Source of the DNA: Neolewinella persica DSM 23188
GTDB taxonomy: Bacteria > Bacteroidota > Bacteroidia > Chitinophagales > Saprospiraceae
Length of the DNA stretch: 58,578 bases
Assembly (NCBI RefSeq): GCF_000373105.1
Contig: NZ_KB890449.1
Span: 1-58,578, forward strand
Direction of reading: 5' to 3'
The position numbers and the translations under genes were made by a program. Position 1 is the first letter of the stretch. Each line of letters begins with the position of its first letter. Below the pieces are notes generated by a model that was not told where the DNA came from, searched no databases, and worked only from the letters and a program-made list of their open reading frames with translations. This document shows positions 26,987-37,266 of the stretch, one piece after another.

Positions 26987-29900
26987 CTACCTAAGTACCG
27001 TCATCGTTCCCACCCGACGAACAACTCGTCCGTCCAGAAACGTAGCCTGGGCTTCCCAGCTATAGGCACCCTGCGGAACGGGCGCTCCGTTAATCGTACC
27101 ATCCCACCGGCCATCCGGCTGATCATCGGCAAGGCTCTCCGTTTGCCATATCAATTCACCGTAAGGAGAATATACCCGCAGGTTATAGGCCTCCACTCCG
27201 GAGCCTACTGCTCCCCAGACCCGGATCGCTTCCGCACCGTAGTCTGGCGAAAGGGCGTCAGGTACCTCAAAACTGGCGATGGACTCTAATGATACCGACT
27301 TGATGATGGTGTCGGCACAAAAAAGGCTGCCGCCATTTGTTGTTGCTGCGATCAGGCGTACATCGAGGCTGCCGTTGATGTCGTATTCGTGCGTAAACTC
27401 GAAGTCATTCCTCTCGGTGCCGTCGCCCAGGTCCCACTCAAAAGTGTCGCCGCCGTCTGAGAGATTGATGAAGCGGACGTCTCCGATAACCGCCGGAGAT
27501 TCATCGGAGACGAAGTCAAAATCTGCCACCGGCCGGTCAAAGACCCGGACCAGGATCGGTTCCGAAAGAGTATCCCGGCACTGGGCGTTGTATACGGCAA
27601 TCAGGTTGAAAGCATAGGTTCCTGCATCAGGTAAGACGTATTGCTGGATTCGTCCCAGCCGTGGTCGTAGATCCGGCGCCAGGTACCATTCGTAGCGGAT
27701 AGCCTGGGTTGTTTCCGCGATCATCGTCAGGGTGTCACGCGCACAGATGAAGGCGTCTGAAGCCGTTGCTACTGCTTCTGGCCGACCAAAAATATCAATC
27801 TCCTGGCGGGCTGTATCCCGACAACCAAAGTCCGAAACGGCGATCAGCTGGATCGTGTAGGTACCAGCATTGTCGTAGATCAGGGTAGGAGAGCGGTCGG
27901 TACCGGTTTGTCCGTTTCCAAAGTCCCATTCATTGCTCAAGTTATTGTTGGAGGTATTATTGAGGTTGACCTCGGCCGGGGCTCCACAATCTTCCGGCTT
28001 GTCGATGAGGAAGCGTGCCCTTGGGTTGGGGTAGACGGTCAAATCCTGGAAGGCAGTGTCTGCCGGACAGCCATTAGTATTGGTGGCAATCAGGCGGACG
28101 CGATAGTCGCCTGGCACGTTGAAGGTTTGTGCCGGCATGGGCGCCGTACTGCCGGTGCCGTCCGCAAAGTCCCACACGAAGCCGGTAGAGAAAGTACTAC
28201 CCCCGGAAGAGAATACCGGGGCGGCGCCAGCGCAAATCTCGGCGAGGTCTACGGTCGCCATCGCCGTCGGCGATGGAAGGACGGTGAATACTTGTTGACT
28301 GGTATCCCGGCATCCTTCACTGTTGGTAACGATCTGGCGAATGGTGAATGGTCCGGGCGTCGTGGGCGTAAAAGTAGTGTTTGGCCCGGTTGTGGCGAGG
28401 CCGTCAACCAGCCAGTCGGTACTTGCGGCTGAGGAGGTAGAGTTCGCCAACAGCACGTCGTTGTTCAGGCATAATTCGTTACTACTGAGGTTGAAACTAC
28501 TGACCGGCGGCTCAAAAATACTGACCACGGCAAAGGTGGTGTCGCTGAAGCAGCCAGCGTCGTCGAAAGTGATCATCCGGACGGTATAATCACCCGCTCT
28601 TTGAAAGGTGTGGCTGGGGGAAACTTCGGAAGTCTCGTTGCTACCATCCCCAAAGTTCCAACTGTAGCGTAGGGGGCCAACTCCGCTGGAGTTGTTCATG
28701 AAATCAACAGTAAGTCCTGGGCACCCGCTGCTATTGGCGGGGCTGAAGGCGCTAACGGGAAGGCCAAGTACCCGAACCTCACCAGTCACGGTTGCCGGAC
28801 AATTATTTACCTGGGAAAACCCGGTATAAGTGACGGTGTAGACGCCGGCAGAATCGTAAATGTGAACAGGAGAGTAATCGGCAGAAGATGTGCTATCTCC
28901 AAAATCCCAACTGCTGGCACTGATGGCCGGAGAACCGTTATTGAATGTGATGGACTGACCAAGGCAAATCGTCGGAAGGTTGGTGAAGTTAACTTCAGGA
29001 GCCGGTAGCACCTCGACATAAGCAGTGTCGGCATCTGTACCGCAACCTGTGGCAGTAAGTATAATGGTGTGTAGCCCGGGCTGGTCCAACGGCACATTTG
29101 GTCGGTTACCGGTACCGCCGCTGACTTGCGTTCCGTCGGGGCCAATGATGGTCCAACTCAACTCCGAGCCCGGCGTACTGAAGGATTGTGCGGGAAGGGT
29201 GAGGGGCTGGCAACCACGCAGGGTATCTAACTGGATGAAGGCGGTTACGTCGGGAGGCAGTACCGTAATTTCTTGCGTAAAGGTGTCTGTACCGCACTCG
29301 TTAGTGGCGACGAGGGTGATGGTGTAAACCGATACGGAATCATCGGGGGTAGTATAAGAAGGTAGCGTAGGCTCAAAATCCCGGAGGATAATGTTGTCAA
29401 GGCCCAGGTTCCAGTAAAAACTATCGGGGTTGCCGAGGGTAATGTTGATCAGTTCGGACGTGTAAGGAGAACAACCTTCGTCAGCATCGATCCCGAAACG
29501 GGCCAGGGGGTAAGGGTGAACGAGAACGGAATCTATCGTTGTCCGCAGGCCGCAATCGTTTTCGACCAATTGCGTAATGGTGAACCAACGATCGTCGGTA
29601 ATGCTGTCGAAGACGTAATTCGGACTGAGTAAAGTGTCACCTTCGATAAGGTATCGGACGGTGATGTTGTCTCCGGAACTTAAGTCGTTTAACTGCAGTT
29701 CGAAGGGTGCGCAACCTTCGTTTACCGGGAGGGCATAGCCCGCTACGGGCGGTTCGGAAATGAACAACGATTGACGGCTGGTATCGGTACAACCTGGCCC
29801 GGTTTCTACAATCAACTGGATGGTATAGTTCCCCCTGGAGTCGTAATCATGCTGCGGATTGGAGCTGGTGGAGGTATTACCGTCACCAAAGTCCCAGCGA

Positions 29901-32812
29901 TAGCTTAGCCCGGTCATTGCCGGCTCTAGCTGGAAGCGTTCATTTATACAGGTCGGTCCCGAAATCGCAAAGACGGCTGATGGTTTGGCACTGTAGGTAA
30001 ATATCTTATCCTGGCAGGCATCGCAATCGGGGACGGAAGCATCTGAAACACAGTAGGTGTAGGTATAATCCTGACCTGGCGTCAGCTGCGTCAGGTCGAT
30101 GGTGCCGGTGATAAAGCTGGTCAGGGCCGGGCCTGACCACAAGCCACCCTGCGGGCTGGCACCGAGCAGACTATAAGAAGCCGGGCCTTCGCAAATGGTA
30201 ACCGGGCCGCCGGTGGTTAGCCCCACAGCCGGGTCTTTAATTTCCAGCTGGAGGCTGGCCTCTTGTTCACAAGAGGTGCCTGCGGCGGTTTGGTAGGTGT
30301 AGGTATGAATGGCACCGCCGGCGGCGGCGAGGTCTATCTCTCCGGTGCTGGCGTCAATGCCTGGTCCGGTCCAGCGCCCCCCATTTAGGTTAGTCGTGAG
30401 GGTGAGTGTTCCCTCGGCGATGCAAATCTCATCTGGGCCGGCTACCGCCAGCTGTGCGGGAATGGTGACGGCAATAATGAGGCTGTCAGCTACTTCGCAA
30501 TCATTCCGGGTATACGCATAACGGGCCACGTAGAAGCCTTCTCCAAGCCCGGCTGCACCGGAATTGAAGGAGCCATTGGCCGAAACGCCGGGGCCGGACC
30601 AGGTAAAGGCACCTCCGCCTGGATTGGCCGAAACGCTGGTCAGGGCAGGCAGGTCCAGGTCGTCATTGGTTTGGCATACGTCTAGGGTGTCTGGTCCGCT
30701 GAGCACCGGTATGGCTTCGACCGTGATCTGTGGGCTGGCGGTGACCGCGCAGGCATTGGCATCCGTGAAAGAATAAGTAGGGGTATGGGTACCGACGCCT
30801 GCTGTCGCAGGGTCAAACAGGCCGGTGACCGGGTTGGTGATGCCGGTTCCGGACCAGGTTCCGCCACCGGGGCTGGCACTAAGGGTAAACGGCGCGCTGT
30901 CGATACAGGCTATTTCGTCCTGAATGGAAACGGTGGTTGAGTTGACGACTTCGACATCAATGGTCGCTTCATCATTACAGGGGGCATTGTTGAGGTGATA
31001 AGTGAGGGTGTAGTTTCCGGCACCGGCACTTCCCGGATCGAAAAGCCCGGAGGAACTTACTGCCGTGCCGGTCCAGGTACCTCCTGGCGGGGTGCTGGTA
31101 AGTTGTACGGCAGAGGAGCCCGTACATAGAATACCCACGGGATCAATACTGACTGCCTGGCTGTTCGAAACGACGACATCCGCCGTCAGCTCGGTATCGC
31201 CACAATCGCTGTTTACCATTAATGTAATGGTGCCGCTGGCACTAAAAACGATGGTACCAATATCTTCTCCCGAAGCAGTTGTCGGGTTGCCGTTTTCAAA
31301 CGTCCAGCTAAGCCCCGTATAGATTCCATTAACGGAAAAACCGAGATCTCCGGCGGTAATACTGGCTTGGTCGCAGGCCGCCGCCGGGTCACTTAATTGT
31401 GCCAGCGGCGCATCATTAATCAAAACAGAGATTGACCCGGAGTTATCGCAAGGAGCATTACTGAGTGAGTAAGTAAAGTTGCGGGTGCCAGCGGTATTGG
31501 GCACGAACCGGCCATCAGGCGTCACGTTTCCTCCTGACCAGGTGCCTCCCGCCGGGGTGGCCGTAAGCCTAACGGTATCCGTTGAAGCGCAGAACTCTCC
31601 AGGGTCGGTAATACTGACTGTTTGTGGTTCAACGACGATTACGTCGACGGTGCGCTCAGTCCCCTGCGGGTTGCATTCACTCCTGACAATAACGGTGGCG
31701 GTGCCGCTCTGATTAAAGGTAACGTCGCCGAAGTCCTCTCCACTGGCTGTTGTCCGGTCCGCACCGGTGAAGGTCCATTCAATACCGGTAACGTCGCCAT
31801 TAAAAGTAAACCCAAGGTCCCCCGCGTTTAAGGTTTGCGGCCCACAGGTAGCAGATGGTGGCCGAAGATCGAACACCGGAGCATCCGCAATCTCAATGGT
31901 GATCATTTCCTGCTCCATACCACAAGCATTGGAACCGGTCAGTGTGATGGTGTAGGTGCCAACACGCTTGAACCTGATGGAAACGTCTTGAGTACGATCG
32001 TTCATCGTTGCGGTATCGGTATAGCACCAGGCCAGGGTGTCGGCCGGGAGAATCGTCCACCGGGTATTGGTAAAGGAATTAACGGTTGCGTCGAGGTCGA
32101 TCACGTCACCTACACAACCATCGGGTTCGGAGGCAGTGAAAGCAGCATCGGGTTCCTGGACTACACTGATGCCCTGGGTGTAGGTGTCAGTACCACATTC
32201 GTTGCTGGCCCGTAGTCTGATGGTATAATTGCCCGGATTGTCATAAATGTGACTTGGGTTTGGCAAATCCGACATAAAACCATCCCCAAAATCCCATTGA
32301 TACATAGTGGCGTTACAGCTTGCATTTGAAGGGCTGATGCCATCCATTAGACAAACAGTGCCCGTTATTGTAAATTCGGCACGAGGGCGGTATCGTACAC
32401 CAACTGAAATGCCGGTACTCCTCTCCGTTACACCATCGGCGCAAAATTTCTGTCCGATAACCCGGATGAAATAACTGTCTTCAGTTTGGTCGCAAAGGTC
32501 TTCTTCTGAAATATTATAGACGTGAGTGCCGGGCTGCTCATCAAACCCTATCGTATCTACGGTGCCGTCACACCAGTAATAGATTAACTGATCGAAGTCA
32601 ATACTACGGTCTTCATCTATGGCTACAATTGCAGACTGGCCGTCACAGAAGATATTATTGCCGTCGGCGGCCAGCGAGATTCGGACCGGATCGATGTTAC
32701 AGTCGTTTGTATTTGCAGCGGGTGGCGTTGGCTCGCAGTCTTGAGCGAGAAGAGATTGAGAGAAGAGTAGGAGTAATAGTGGGAAAAGTAACCCTCTCCC
32801 AACCCTCTCCAT
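26987..32812 (-). CDS. Giant PKD-domain surface protein with CHU_C gliding-motility C-terminus
   Basis: This 1941-residue protein starts at ATG 32812 (MERVGRGLLFPLLLLLFSQS, signal peptide); the frame to 32890 would add 26 residues with no signal character. It has many PKD domains with the W(D/N)FGDG core (YQWDFGDGFMSDLPNPSHIY, YSWNFGDGSNETSEVSPSHT) and a middle block of repeats of the GGTWSG...G.F.P..AG type (about residues 430-900). The last about 90 residues (FEVPDALSPDYGAEAIRVWG ... MTVLR) form a gliding-motility-associated (type B) T9SS C-terminal domain. It lies 90 bases after its PorP/SprF-type partner on the same strand, the classical arrangement. Role inferred: large surface adhesin. 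Confidence 0.92.
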   Translation of the reverse strand: MERVGRGLLFPLLLLLFSQSLLAQDCEPTPPAANTNDCNIDPVRISLAADGNNIFCDGQSAIVAIDEDRSIDFDQLIYYWCDGTVDTIGFDEQPGTHVYNISEEDLCDQTEDSYFIRVIGQKFCADGVTERSTGISVGVRYRPRAEFTITGTVCLMDGISPSNASCNATMYQWDFGDGFMSDLPNPSHIYDNPGNYTIRLRASNECGTDTYTQGISVVQEPDAAFTASEPDGCVGDVIDLDATVNSFTNTRWTILPADTLAWCYTDTATMNDRTQDVSIRFKRVGTYTITLTGSNACGMEQEMITIEIADAPVFDLRPPSATCGPQTLNAGDLGFTFNGDVTGIEWTFTGADRTTASGEDFGDVTFNQSGTATVIVRSECNPQGTERTVDVIVVEPQTVSITDPGEFCASTDTVRLTATPAGGTWSGGNVTPDGRFVPNTAGTRNFTYSLSNAPCDNSGSISVLINDAPLAQLSDPAAACDQASITAGDLGFSVNGIYTGLSWTFENGNPTTASGEDIGTIVFSASGTITLMVNSDCGDTELTADVVVSNSQAVSIDPVGILCTGSSAVQLTSTPPGGTWTGTAVSSSGLFDPGSAGAGNYTLTYHLNNAPCNDEATIDVEVVNSTTVSIQDEIACIDSAPFTLSASPGGGTWSGTGITNPVTGLFDPATAGVGTHTPTYSFTDANACAVTASPQITVEAIPVLSGPDTLDVCQTNDDLDLPALTSVSANPGGGAFTWSGPGVSANGSFNSGAAGLGEGFYVARYAYTRNDCEVADSLIIAVTIPAQLAVAGPDEICIAEGTLTLTTNLNGGRWTGPGIDASTGEIDLAAAGGAIHTYTYQTAAGTSCEQEASLQLEIKDPAVGLTTGGPVTICEGPASYSLLGASPQGGLWSGPALTSFITGTIDLTQLTPGQDYTYTYCVSDASVPDCDACQDKIFTYSAKPSAVFAISGPTCINERFQLEPAMTGLSYRWDFGDGNTSTSSNPQHDYDSRGNYTIQLIVETGPGCTDTSRQSLFISEPPVAGYALPVNEGCAPFELQLNDLSSGDNITVRYLIEGDTLLSPNYVFDSITDDRWFTITQLVENDCGLRTTIDSVLVHPYPLARFGIDADEGCSPYTSELINITLGNPDSFYWNLGLDNIILRDFEPTLPSYTTPDDSVSVYTITLVATNECGTDTFTQEITVLPPDVTAFIQLDTLRGCQPLTLPAQSFSTPGSELSWTIIGPDGTQVSGGTGNRPNVPLDQPGLHTIILTATGCGTDADTAYVEVLPAPEVNFTNLPTICLGQSITFNNGSPAISASSWDFGDSTSSADYSPVHIYDSAGVYTVTYTGFSQVNNCPATVTGEVRVLGLPVSAFSPANSSGCPGLTVDFMNNSSGVGPLRYSWNFGDGSNETSEVSPSHTFQRAGDYTVRMITFDDAGCFSDTTFAVVSIFEPPVSSFNLSSNELCLNNDVLLANSTSSAASTDWLVDGLATTGPNTTFTPTTPGPFTIRQIVTNSEGCRDTSQQVFTVLPSPTAMATVDLAEICAGAAPVFSSGGSTFSTGFVWDFADGTGSTAPMPAQTFNVPGDYRVRLIATNTNGCPADTAFQDLTVYPNPRARFLIDKPEDCGAPAEVNLNNTSNNNLSNEWDFGNGQTGTDRSPTLIYDNAGTYTIQLIAVSDFGCRDTARQEIDIFGRPEAVATASDAFICARDTLTMIAETTQAIRYEWYLAPDLRPRLGRIQQYVLPDAGTYAFNLIAVYNAQCRDTLSEPILVRVFDRPVADFDFVSDESPAVIGDVRFINLSDGGDTFEWDLGDGTERNDFEFTHEYDINGSLDVRLIAATTNGGSLFCADTIIKSVSLESIASFEVPDALSPDYGAEAIRVWGAVGSGVEAYNLRVYSPYGELIWQTESLADDQPDGRWDGTINGAPVPQGAYSWEAQATFLDGRVVRRVGTMTVLR

Positions 32813-32902
32813 GTGGGAGGTTCTTTGAAAATGCTGCGCGTTTTTCAAGCGTTGCAGTTGGCCTGCAATCGTGGGGAGCTTGTGTTGCATGGTTACGGGT
32901 AT

Positions 32903-34108
32903 TTATTCGGGCTTAGCCCCTTTATCCAGCACATCGGTTTTGTACCAGATATTCTCGTATATCTTATCACGTCCACGGCCTCCTCTGGCAGTCGGGCATT
33001 GTAAAGCATCAGTTCCATCATAACTGGCCTTTTGGCCCCGGATACGGCAGATGGTACTGGTTGCGAGGCTCCAGCGGGCGGTAAATTCCAGCGTGTTCCC
33101 TACGAAGTTGCGGAGCCCGCTCAGGTTGAAGTTGTAACTGAAACCCACGTCCAGCCGCTGGCCGGGAAAGCTGAAGATACCTGTTTGCAGGTGCAGACTG
33201 GCCCAGTTGGTGGCGGGTTCACCTTCGGCGTTGGTCTGTGCAGTATGGTAGGTTACTCCGGCAGACAGTCGTTGGGAGAATCCAACGTCGAGACCAGCTT
33301 CGAAATAGGAGAGTATACCCTGTACCTGGCCGGCAAAACGGGGTTGTATGGAAAGGAAATTTTTACGGTCGAATTCTTTAATCACGGCCTCCGCTTCCGC
33401 ATGGAAGCTGTAACGCGGAATCGTTGAAGTACCCAGGCCGAGTAAAGACCAATTTTGTCCTTGCCGCCCAACCAGCGGTACCAGGTTATGGACTGCCCCG
33501 CCGATACTGCCGAAAACGGGGTTGTCTCGTTTGGCCAGCACAATGCCTCGGAGATTGAATCCGATGGAGGGTTGAAAGTACCAGTCAGACCGGCCGCCAT
33601 TGGGCGCAACGAAGGAAGACAGGATGGCCTGCTGATCGGGGCCTACCCGGCCATATTTGGGGTGCAGTTGATCGATGAAGGTCAGCCGGCCGAAGTCAAT
33701 GGATTGTTGGCCCCAGTGTAAGCCAGTACCGATGCGTAAATCCGCCGGGCGAAGTGATTTTGCTCCTCGGCCTAAGGGTACGTAGGCGGCTAACATTCCA
33801 CCCATTTTTATTGTCTTCAGGAGCCCCTGCCCCTCCTGATCCCGTACAAAGGAGAGGCCGTAGTCGAATAGGCTGCAAGGCATACTTTCTTCGTAGACTA
33901 CGGCTGAGGTCTGATAACCGTTATGCCCGGCTTGTTGCCATTGCTGCTTGTTTTTTAGCGTGAAAGTGGTAGCTCCTAACGTGCCCGTCATCGCCGGATT
34001 GAAGAGTGCTTCATTACCGGTGAAGTGCGTAAAAAAAGGGTCCTGGGCCGGCAAAGCAAGGGCAGGCAGAAGCAGCAGGCAGCAGCAAATTCGATTAAAA
34101 ACGGTCAT
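32903..34108 (-). CDS. PorP/SprF-family type IX secretion membrane protein
   Basis: This 401-residue protein starts at ATG 34108 (MTVFNRICCCLLLLPALALP, signal peptide); a TTG three codons upstream is the only longer option. The mature N-terminus AQDPFFTHFTGNEALFNPAMTGTLG is the hallmark of PorP/SprF outer-membrane barrels (F..(Y/F)..N....NPA.(T/A)G). The body is a 14-strand type barrel with alternating aromatic residues. The C-terminus is extended with SICRIRGQKASYDGTDALQC and a basic tail beyond the usual end. These barrels help type B (CHU_C) cargo reach or attach to the surface, and the cargo gene follows directly, so an operon is very likely. Confidence 0.9.
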   Translation of the reverse strand: MTVFNRICCCLLLLPALALPAQDPFFTHFTGNEALFNPAMTGTLGATTFTLKNKQQWQQAGHNGYQTSAVVYEESMPCSLFDYGLSFVRDQEGQGLLKTIKMGGMLAAYVPLGRGAKSLRPADLRIGTGLHWGQQSIDFGRLTFIDQLHPKYGRVGPDQQAILSSFVAPNGGRSDWYFQPSIGFNLRGIVLAKRDNPVFGSIGGAVHNLVPLVGRQGQNWSLLGLGTSTIPRYSFHAEAEAVIKEFDRKNFLSIQPRFAGQVQGILSYFEAGLDVGFSQRLSAGVTYHTAQTNAEGEPATNWASLHLQTGIFSFPGQRLDVGFSYNFNLSGLRNFVGNTLEFTARWSLATSTICRIRGQKASYDGTDALQCPTARGGRGRDKIYENIWYKTDVLDKGAKPE

Positions 34109-34309
34109 TGGGTACAAAAGCAGGGTTCGGTCAATTAACTAAAGGTAAGGGGATTGCATGTGGAAAAGGTGCATTTGTCCACGATTTAAGATAGCCTTGA
34201 TGGATTTTTAATACTTTATTTTCCTCTGGACCCGTCCGACGGATGATTCTAGCCCGGTGAAGCCGGCCAAAAGTTTGTTTGACGGCTGTAATACTGATTA
34301 CCTTACCCC

Positions 34310-35062
34310 ATGCACTACCTTGTCCTTCCCTTGCTACTGTCGCTCACCGCCTGCTCCTCCAACGAACCAGGCACCAGCGGCCCCGCCCAAAAAATGCCGG
34401 AAATAAAAGCTGAAATTCAGGATTTCAGCGACCCGGATCAGCAAGTTTATAATGTAGCGCTCCTCATCATGGACGGCGTTTACAATACGGAACTGACGGC
34501 GCCTTACGACATATTTCAACACACGATCTTTCGGGAAGGCATCCGCCCGATGCAGACGTTTATGGTGGCTGAAGATCATGATGTGGTGACCACTTTTGAG
34601 GGCATGCGCATTCTTCCGGACTTGGGATACCTGACCGATAGCCTTCCGCGCATCGATATTCTGGTGGTGCCGAGCGCCGAGCATCACCTGGATACAGATC
34701 TGGAAAATGAGGCGTTGTTGGATTTTATCCGACGCACAGACCGGGAAGCCCTATTCATGACCAGTCACTGCGATGGAGCCTTTGTACTGGCTGCCGCCGG
34801 CGTGCTTGATGGCCGCACTAGTACAACTTTTCCCAGCGATATCGATAAGATGCGGGCCAGATTTCCGCACCTTGATGTTCGCAAGGACGTCCTTTTTGTC
34901 CACGATGGTAAATACATAACCAGTGCCGGTGGCGCCAAATCCTTCGAGGCGGCGCTATACCTGGCCGAGCATCTGTACGGCGATAGCATCGCCCGTTCAC
35001 TGGCCGGCGGTTTGGTGATCGATTGGAAATTGGAAGAAGTGCCGCACATCGTCATTGAGTGA
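34310..35062 (+). CDS. DJ-1/PfpI-family lipoprotein
   Basis: This 250-residue protein starts at ATG 34310 with a lipoprotein signal (MHYLVLPLLLSLTAC, lipobox LTAC, Cys15). The DJ-1/PfpI (class I glutamine amidotransferase-like) domain covers about residues 45-240: VALLIMDGVYNTELTAPYDIF, ILVVPSAEHHL and the nucleophile elbow FMTSHCDGAFVLAAAGVLDG with Cys154. ThiJ/PfpI-like proteins include amidases, isonitrile hydratases and chaperone-like glyoxalases; the type here is not clear. The lipoprotein anchor means it acts in the periplasm or on a membrane, unusual for a mostly cytoplasmic family. Confidence 0.82.
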   Translation: MHYLVLPLLLSLTACSSNEPGTSGPAQKMPEIKAEIQDFSDPDQQVYNVALLIMDGVYNTELTAPYDIFQHTIFREGIRPMQTFMVAEDHDVVTTFEGMRILPDLGYLTDSLPRIDILVVPSAEHHLDTDLENEALLDFIRRTDREALFMTSHCDGAFVLAAAGVLDGRTSTTFPSDIDKMRARFPHLDVRKDVLFVHDGKYITSAGGAKSFEAALYLAEHLYGDSIARSLAGGLVIDWKLEEVPHIVIE

Positions 35063-35420
35063 GTTGGTGAATGAGTGAATGGCTACCGCAAGCACAGTAG
35101 CGAACGCGCGCAGCGCAGTGAGTGGTTACTGCGGTAGCTATTCTCTCATTCTCTAATTCTTTTATTCACTCATTCAATCAGGGCACCCCGAGAGCTATCG
35201 GGGCGGGAGAAATTAAAAGTTGTTTGAAGTAAGGCGGTATGTATTGTTGCCTAAAGGGGATGAAAATAAGCAGGCAGGTAGTATCTCTTTCAGTTGAAGA
35301 AAGTAAAACTATCATTACGTGTAGAACAAAAGGAGGACTTGTCTTATTTAGACAAGAACTAAAGCGCTTGATGGTTGTTATCTTTGCGCCTCTTAAATCA
35401 AGCCGAAAATTTCTTCAAGT
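35063..35420. other. 358-base interval: nested inverted repeats before iscS
   Basis: A perfect 13-bp inverted repeat TGAATGAGTGAAT (35068-35080 with 35164-35176) encloses a 9-bp one, GCTACCGCA (35082-35090 with 35130-35138). A small CCCCGA/TCGGGG hairpin (35186-35203) follows. The outer arm near the stop reads GAATGAGTGAAT and its complement faces the next gene, as in other mirrored intervals. A -7 element for iscS lies at 35379. Short frames here are not convincing genes. Confidence 0.6.
35379..35386 (+). promoter_or_regulatory. -7 element of the isc operon
   Basis: TATCTTTG followed by C matches TAnnTTTG, 34 bases before the iscS ATG. No clear -33 partner is present. Confidence 0.55.
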
Positions 35421-36641
35421 ATGGGCCAGCGCCTCATCTACCTCGACAACAACGCCACAACGCCAACCGATCCACGTGTAGTGGAGACGATGATTCCTTA
35501 TTTCTACGAAAACCCAGGCAATGCTGCCAGTCGTAACCACCCTGCGGGTTGGGTCGCTGAGGGTGCCGTAGACACTGCCCGTGAGCAGATCGCAGATCTC
35601 ATCAATGTGGATCCCCGCGAAATCATCTTTACTTCCGGTGCGACGGAATCCGACAACCTGGCCATTAAAGGTGTTTTCGAAATGTACGCCCGCAAAGGCA
35701 ACCACATTATTACGGCAACTACCGAGCACAAAGCGGTACTTGACGCCTGTAAGAAAGTAGAAAAGAAAGGTGGTGAAGTTACTTACCTCGAAGTCGATAG
35801 TGAGGGCCTTATCAGCCTGGAAGCTCTTGAAGCAGCCATTACGGATAAAACGATCCTCGTTTCCATCATGTGGGCCAATAACGAAACTGGTGTTATTCAG
35901 CCGATGAAGGAAATTGGTGAGATCTGTGCAAAGCACGGAGTACTGTTTATGTCTGACGCGACCCAGGCGGTTGGTAAGATTCCGGTTGACCCCAAAGCAA
36001 CGGGCGTTCACCTGATGGCCTTTACCAGTCACAAGATGTACGGCCCCAAGGGCGTTGGTGCGCTTTTTGTGAATCGTAAGAATCCCCGGGTTAAGGTAAC
36101 CAGCCAGATGGACGGTGGTGGCCACGAGCGCGGCATGCGCTCCGGTACCCTCAACGTTCCTGGCATCGTTGGTTTCGGTAAAGCCGCTGCCATCGCCAAG
36201 GAAGAAATGCACGAAGACGCCGCCCGTTTATCAAAGCTGCGCGACAAACTGCAGAGTGGGCTGATGGACATTCTCGAGGAATCCTACGTTAACGGCAGCG
36301 AGGAGCACCGGATGCCCCACGTGACGAACATCAGTTTCAAGCACGTAGAAGGAGAAGGTCTGATGATGACCTTTAATCAGAACATCGCCCTCAGCTCTGG
36401 TTCTGCCTGTACCTCCGCCAGCCTTGAGCCCAGCTACGTACTGGTTGCCCTCGGCCTGGGAGATGACCTGGCACACTCCAGCCTCCGCTTCTCACTAGGT
36501 CGCTTTACGACCGAAGAAGACATCGACGCCACCATCAAGCAAGTATCTGAGGGTGTCAACCACATGCGCGAACTCAGCCCCATCTGGGAAATGTTTAAGG
36601 AAGGGGTCGACATCGACGCCATCGAATGGTCAGAGCACTAG
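35421..36641 (+). CDS. iscS: Cysteine desulfurase IscS
   Basis: This 406-residue PLP enzyme removes sulfur from cysteine and passes it as persulfide to the IscU scaffold. The N-terminal [14 protein letters not shown], the PLP lysine in [10 protein letters not shown] (Lys205) and the mobile-loop catalytic cysteine in [13 protein letters not shown] (Cys330) are intact, so this is a group I (IscS/NifS) enzyme rather than SufS. The start is ATG 35421. It heads an iscS-iscU-iscA cluster. No iscR, hscA, hscB or fdx is seen in the window, so regulation and chaperoning must come from elsewhere. Confidence 0.95.
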   Translation: MGQRLIYLDNNATTPTDPRVVETMIPYFYENPGNAASRNHPAGWVAEGAVDTAREQIADLINVDPREIIFTSGATESDNLAIKGVFEMYARKGNHIITATTEHKAVLDACKKVEKKGGEVTYLEVDSEGLISLEALEAAITDKTILVSIMWANNETGVIQPMKEIGEICAKHGVLFMSDATQAVGKIPVDPKATGVHLMAFTSHKMYGPKGVGALFVNRKNPRVKVTSQMDGGGHERGMRSGTLNVPGIVGFGKAAAIAKEEMHEDAARLSKLRDKLQSGLMDILEESYVNGSEEHRMPHVTNISFKHVEGEGLMMTFNQNIALSSGSACTSASLEPSYVLVALGLGDDLAHSSLRFSLGRFTTEEDIDATIKQVSEGVNHMRELSPIWEMFKEGVDIDAIEWSEH

Positions 36642-36765
36642 ACCAGGTTGCAAGATGCAGGTTGCAGGTTCCAAATTGCAACCAGCTTCAATTTCAGGTG
36701 TTTACCTGATAATCAGCGATCTAACAATCAATAATTACCAATCAATAATCAATAATACTTAGGCC
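36642..36765. repeat. Low-complexity words between iscS and iscU
   Basis: Just after the stop comes AGGTTGCAAGATGCAGGTTG repeated in part, then ATTGCAACC in the reverse sense. Ahead of the iscU start comes AATCAATAAT three times (about 36727-36756). The first word also follows the HlyD-family gene stop at 55364. Confidence 0.6.
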
Positions 36766-37179
36766 ATGGCTTACAGCGAAAAACTTCTCGACCACTTCAA
36801 GAATCCCCGCAACGTCGGTACACTTGACAAGAATAACAGCGGTGTTGGTACCGGCCTCGTAGGTGCCCCCGAATGTGGTGACGTTATGCGCCTCCAGATC
36901 CAGGTGGATCCGGAAACGCAGAAGATCACCGACGCTAAATTCAAGACCTTCGGTTGTGGTTCCGCTATCGCCAGCTCCAGCCTCGCCACCGAGTGGCTTA
37001 AGGGGAAGAGCGTTGATGAAGCACTTTCTATCGACAACATGGCAATCGTGGAAGAACTTGCCCTGCCTCCGGTAAAAATTCACTGCTCTGTTCTCGCTGA
37101 AGACGCTATTAAAGGCGCTATCCGTGACTACCAGCAGAAGAATGGCCTGGAGGTTACCGCCACGGTAGAAGCACATTAA
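36766..37179 (+). CDS. iscU: Fe-S cluster assembly scaffold IscU
   Basis: This 137-residue protein is the scaffold on which Fe-S clusters are built from IscS-delivered sulfur. The three cluster-ligating cysteines are present: Cys37 (PECGD), Cys64 (FGCGSAIASSS) and Cys107 (KIHCSVLAEDA), with Asp39 in the expected place. The LPPVK motif (residues 100-104), recognised by the HscA chaperone, is conserved. The start is ATG 36766. The length and motifs fit IscU rather than SufU, which has a zinc-site insert. It is cotranscribed with iscS by position (124-base gap filled with repeat words). Confidence 0.95.
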   Translation: MAYSEKLLDHFKNPRNVGTLDKNNSGVGTGLVGAPECGDVMRLQIQVDPETQKITDAKFKTFGCGSAIASSSLATEWLKGKSVDEALSIDNMAIVEELALPPVKIHCSVLAEDAIKGAIRDYQQKNGLEVTATVEAH

Positions 37180-37181
37180 TT

Positions 37182-37266
37182 AGTCTGGTAGTCTTGTAGT
37201 TGGGTAGTCTGGTAGAAATCCGGAATACTGCCCTACAAGACTATCAAACTACAAGATTATAAGACT
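37182..37266 (+). promoter_or_regulatory. Long intergenic hairpin abutting the iscA start
   Basis: AGTCTGGTAGTCTTGTAGTT (37182-37201) pairs with AACTACAAGATTATAAGACT (37247-37266), 17 of 20 positions plus G-U pairs. An inner pair GTAGTCTGGTAG (37204-37215) and CTACAAGACTAT (37233-37244) continues the stem. The right arm ends at the base before the iscA ATG. It could limit iscA translation or cap iscSU mRNA (inference). Confidence 0.6.

Noticed and set aside
35239..35481. 80-codon ORF overlapping the iscS start
   Set aside because: Out of frame with iscS, runs through its promoter and start; no resemblance.
35415..36212. 265-codon open frame on the minus strand
   Set aside because: Exactly opposite iscS, whose motifs are intact; no family resemblance.
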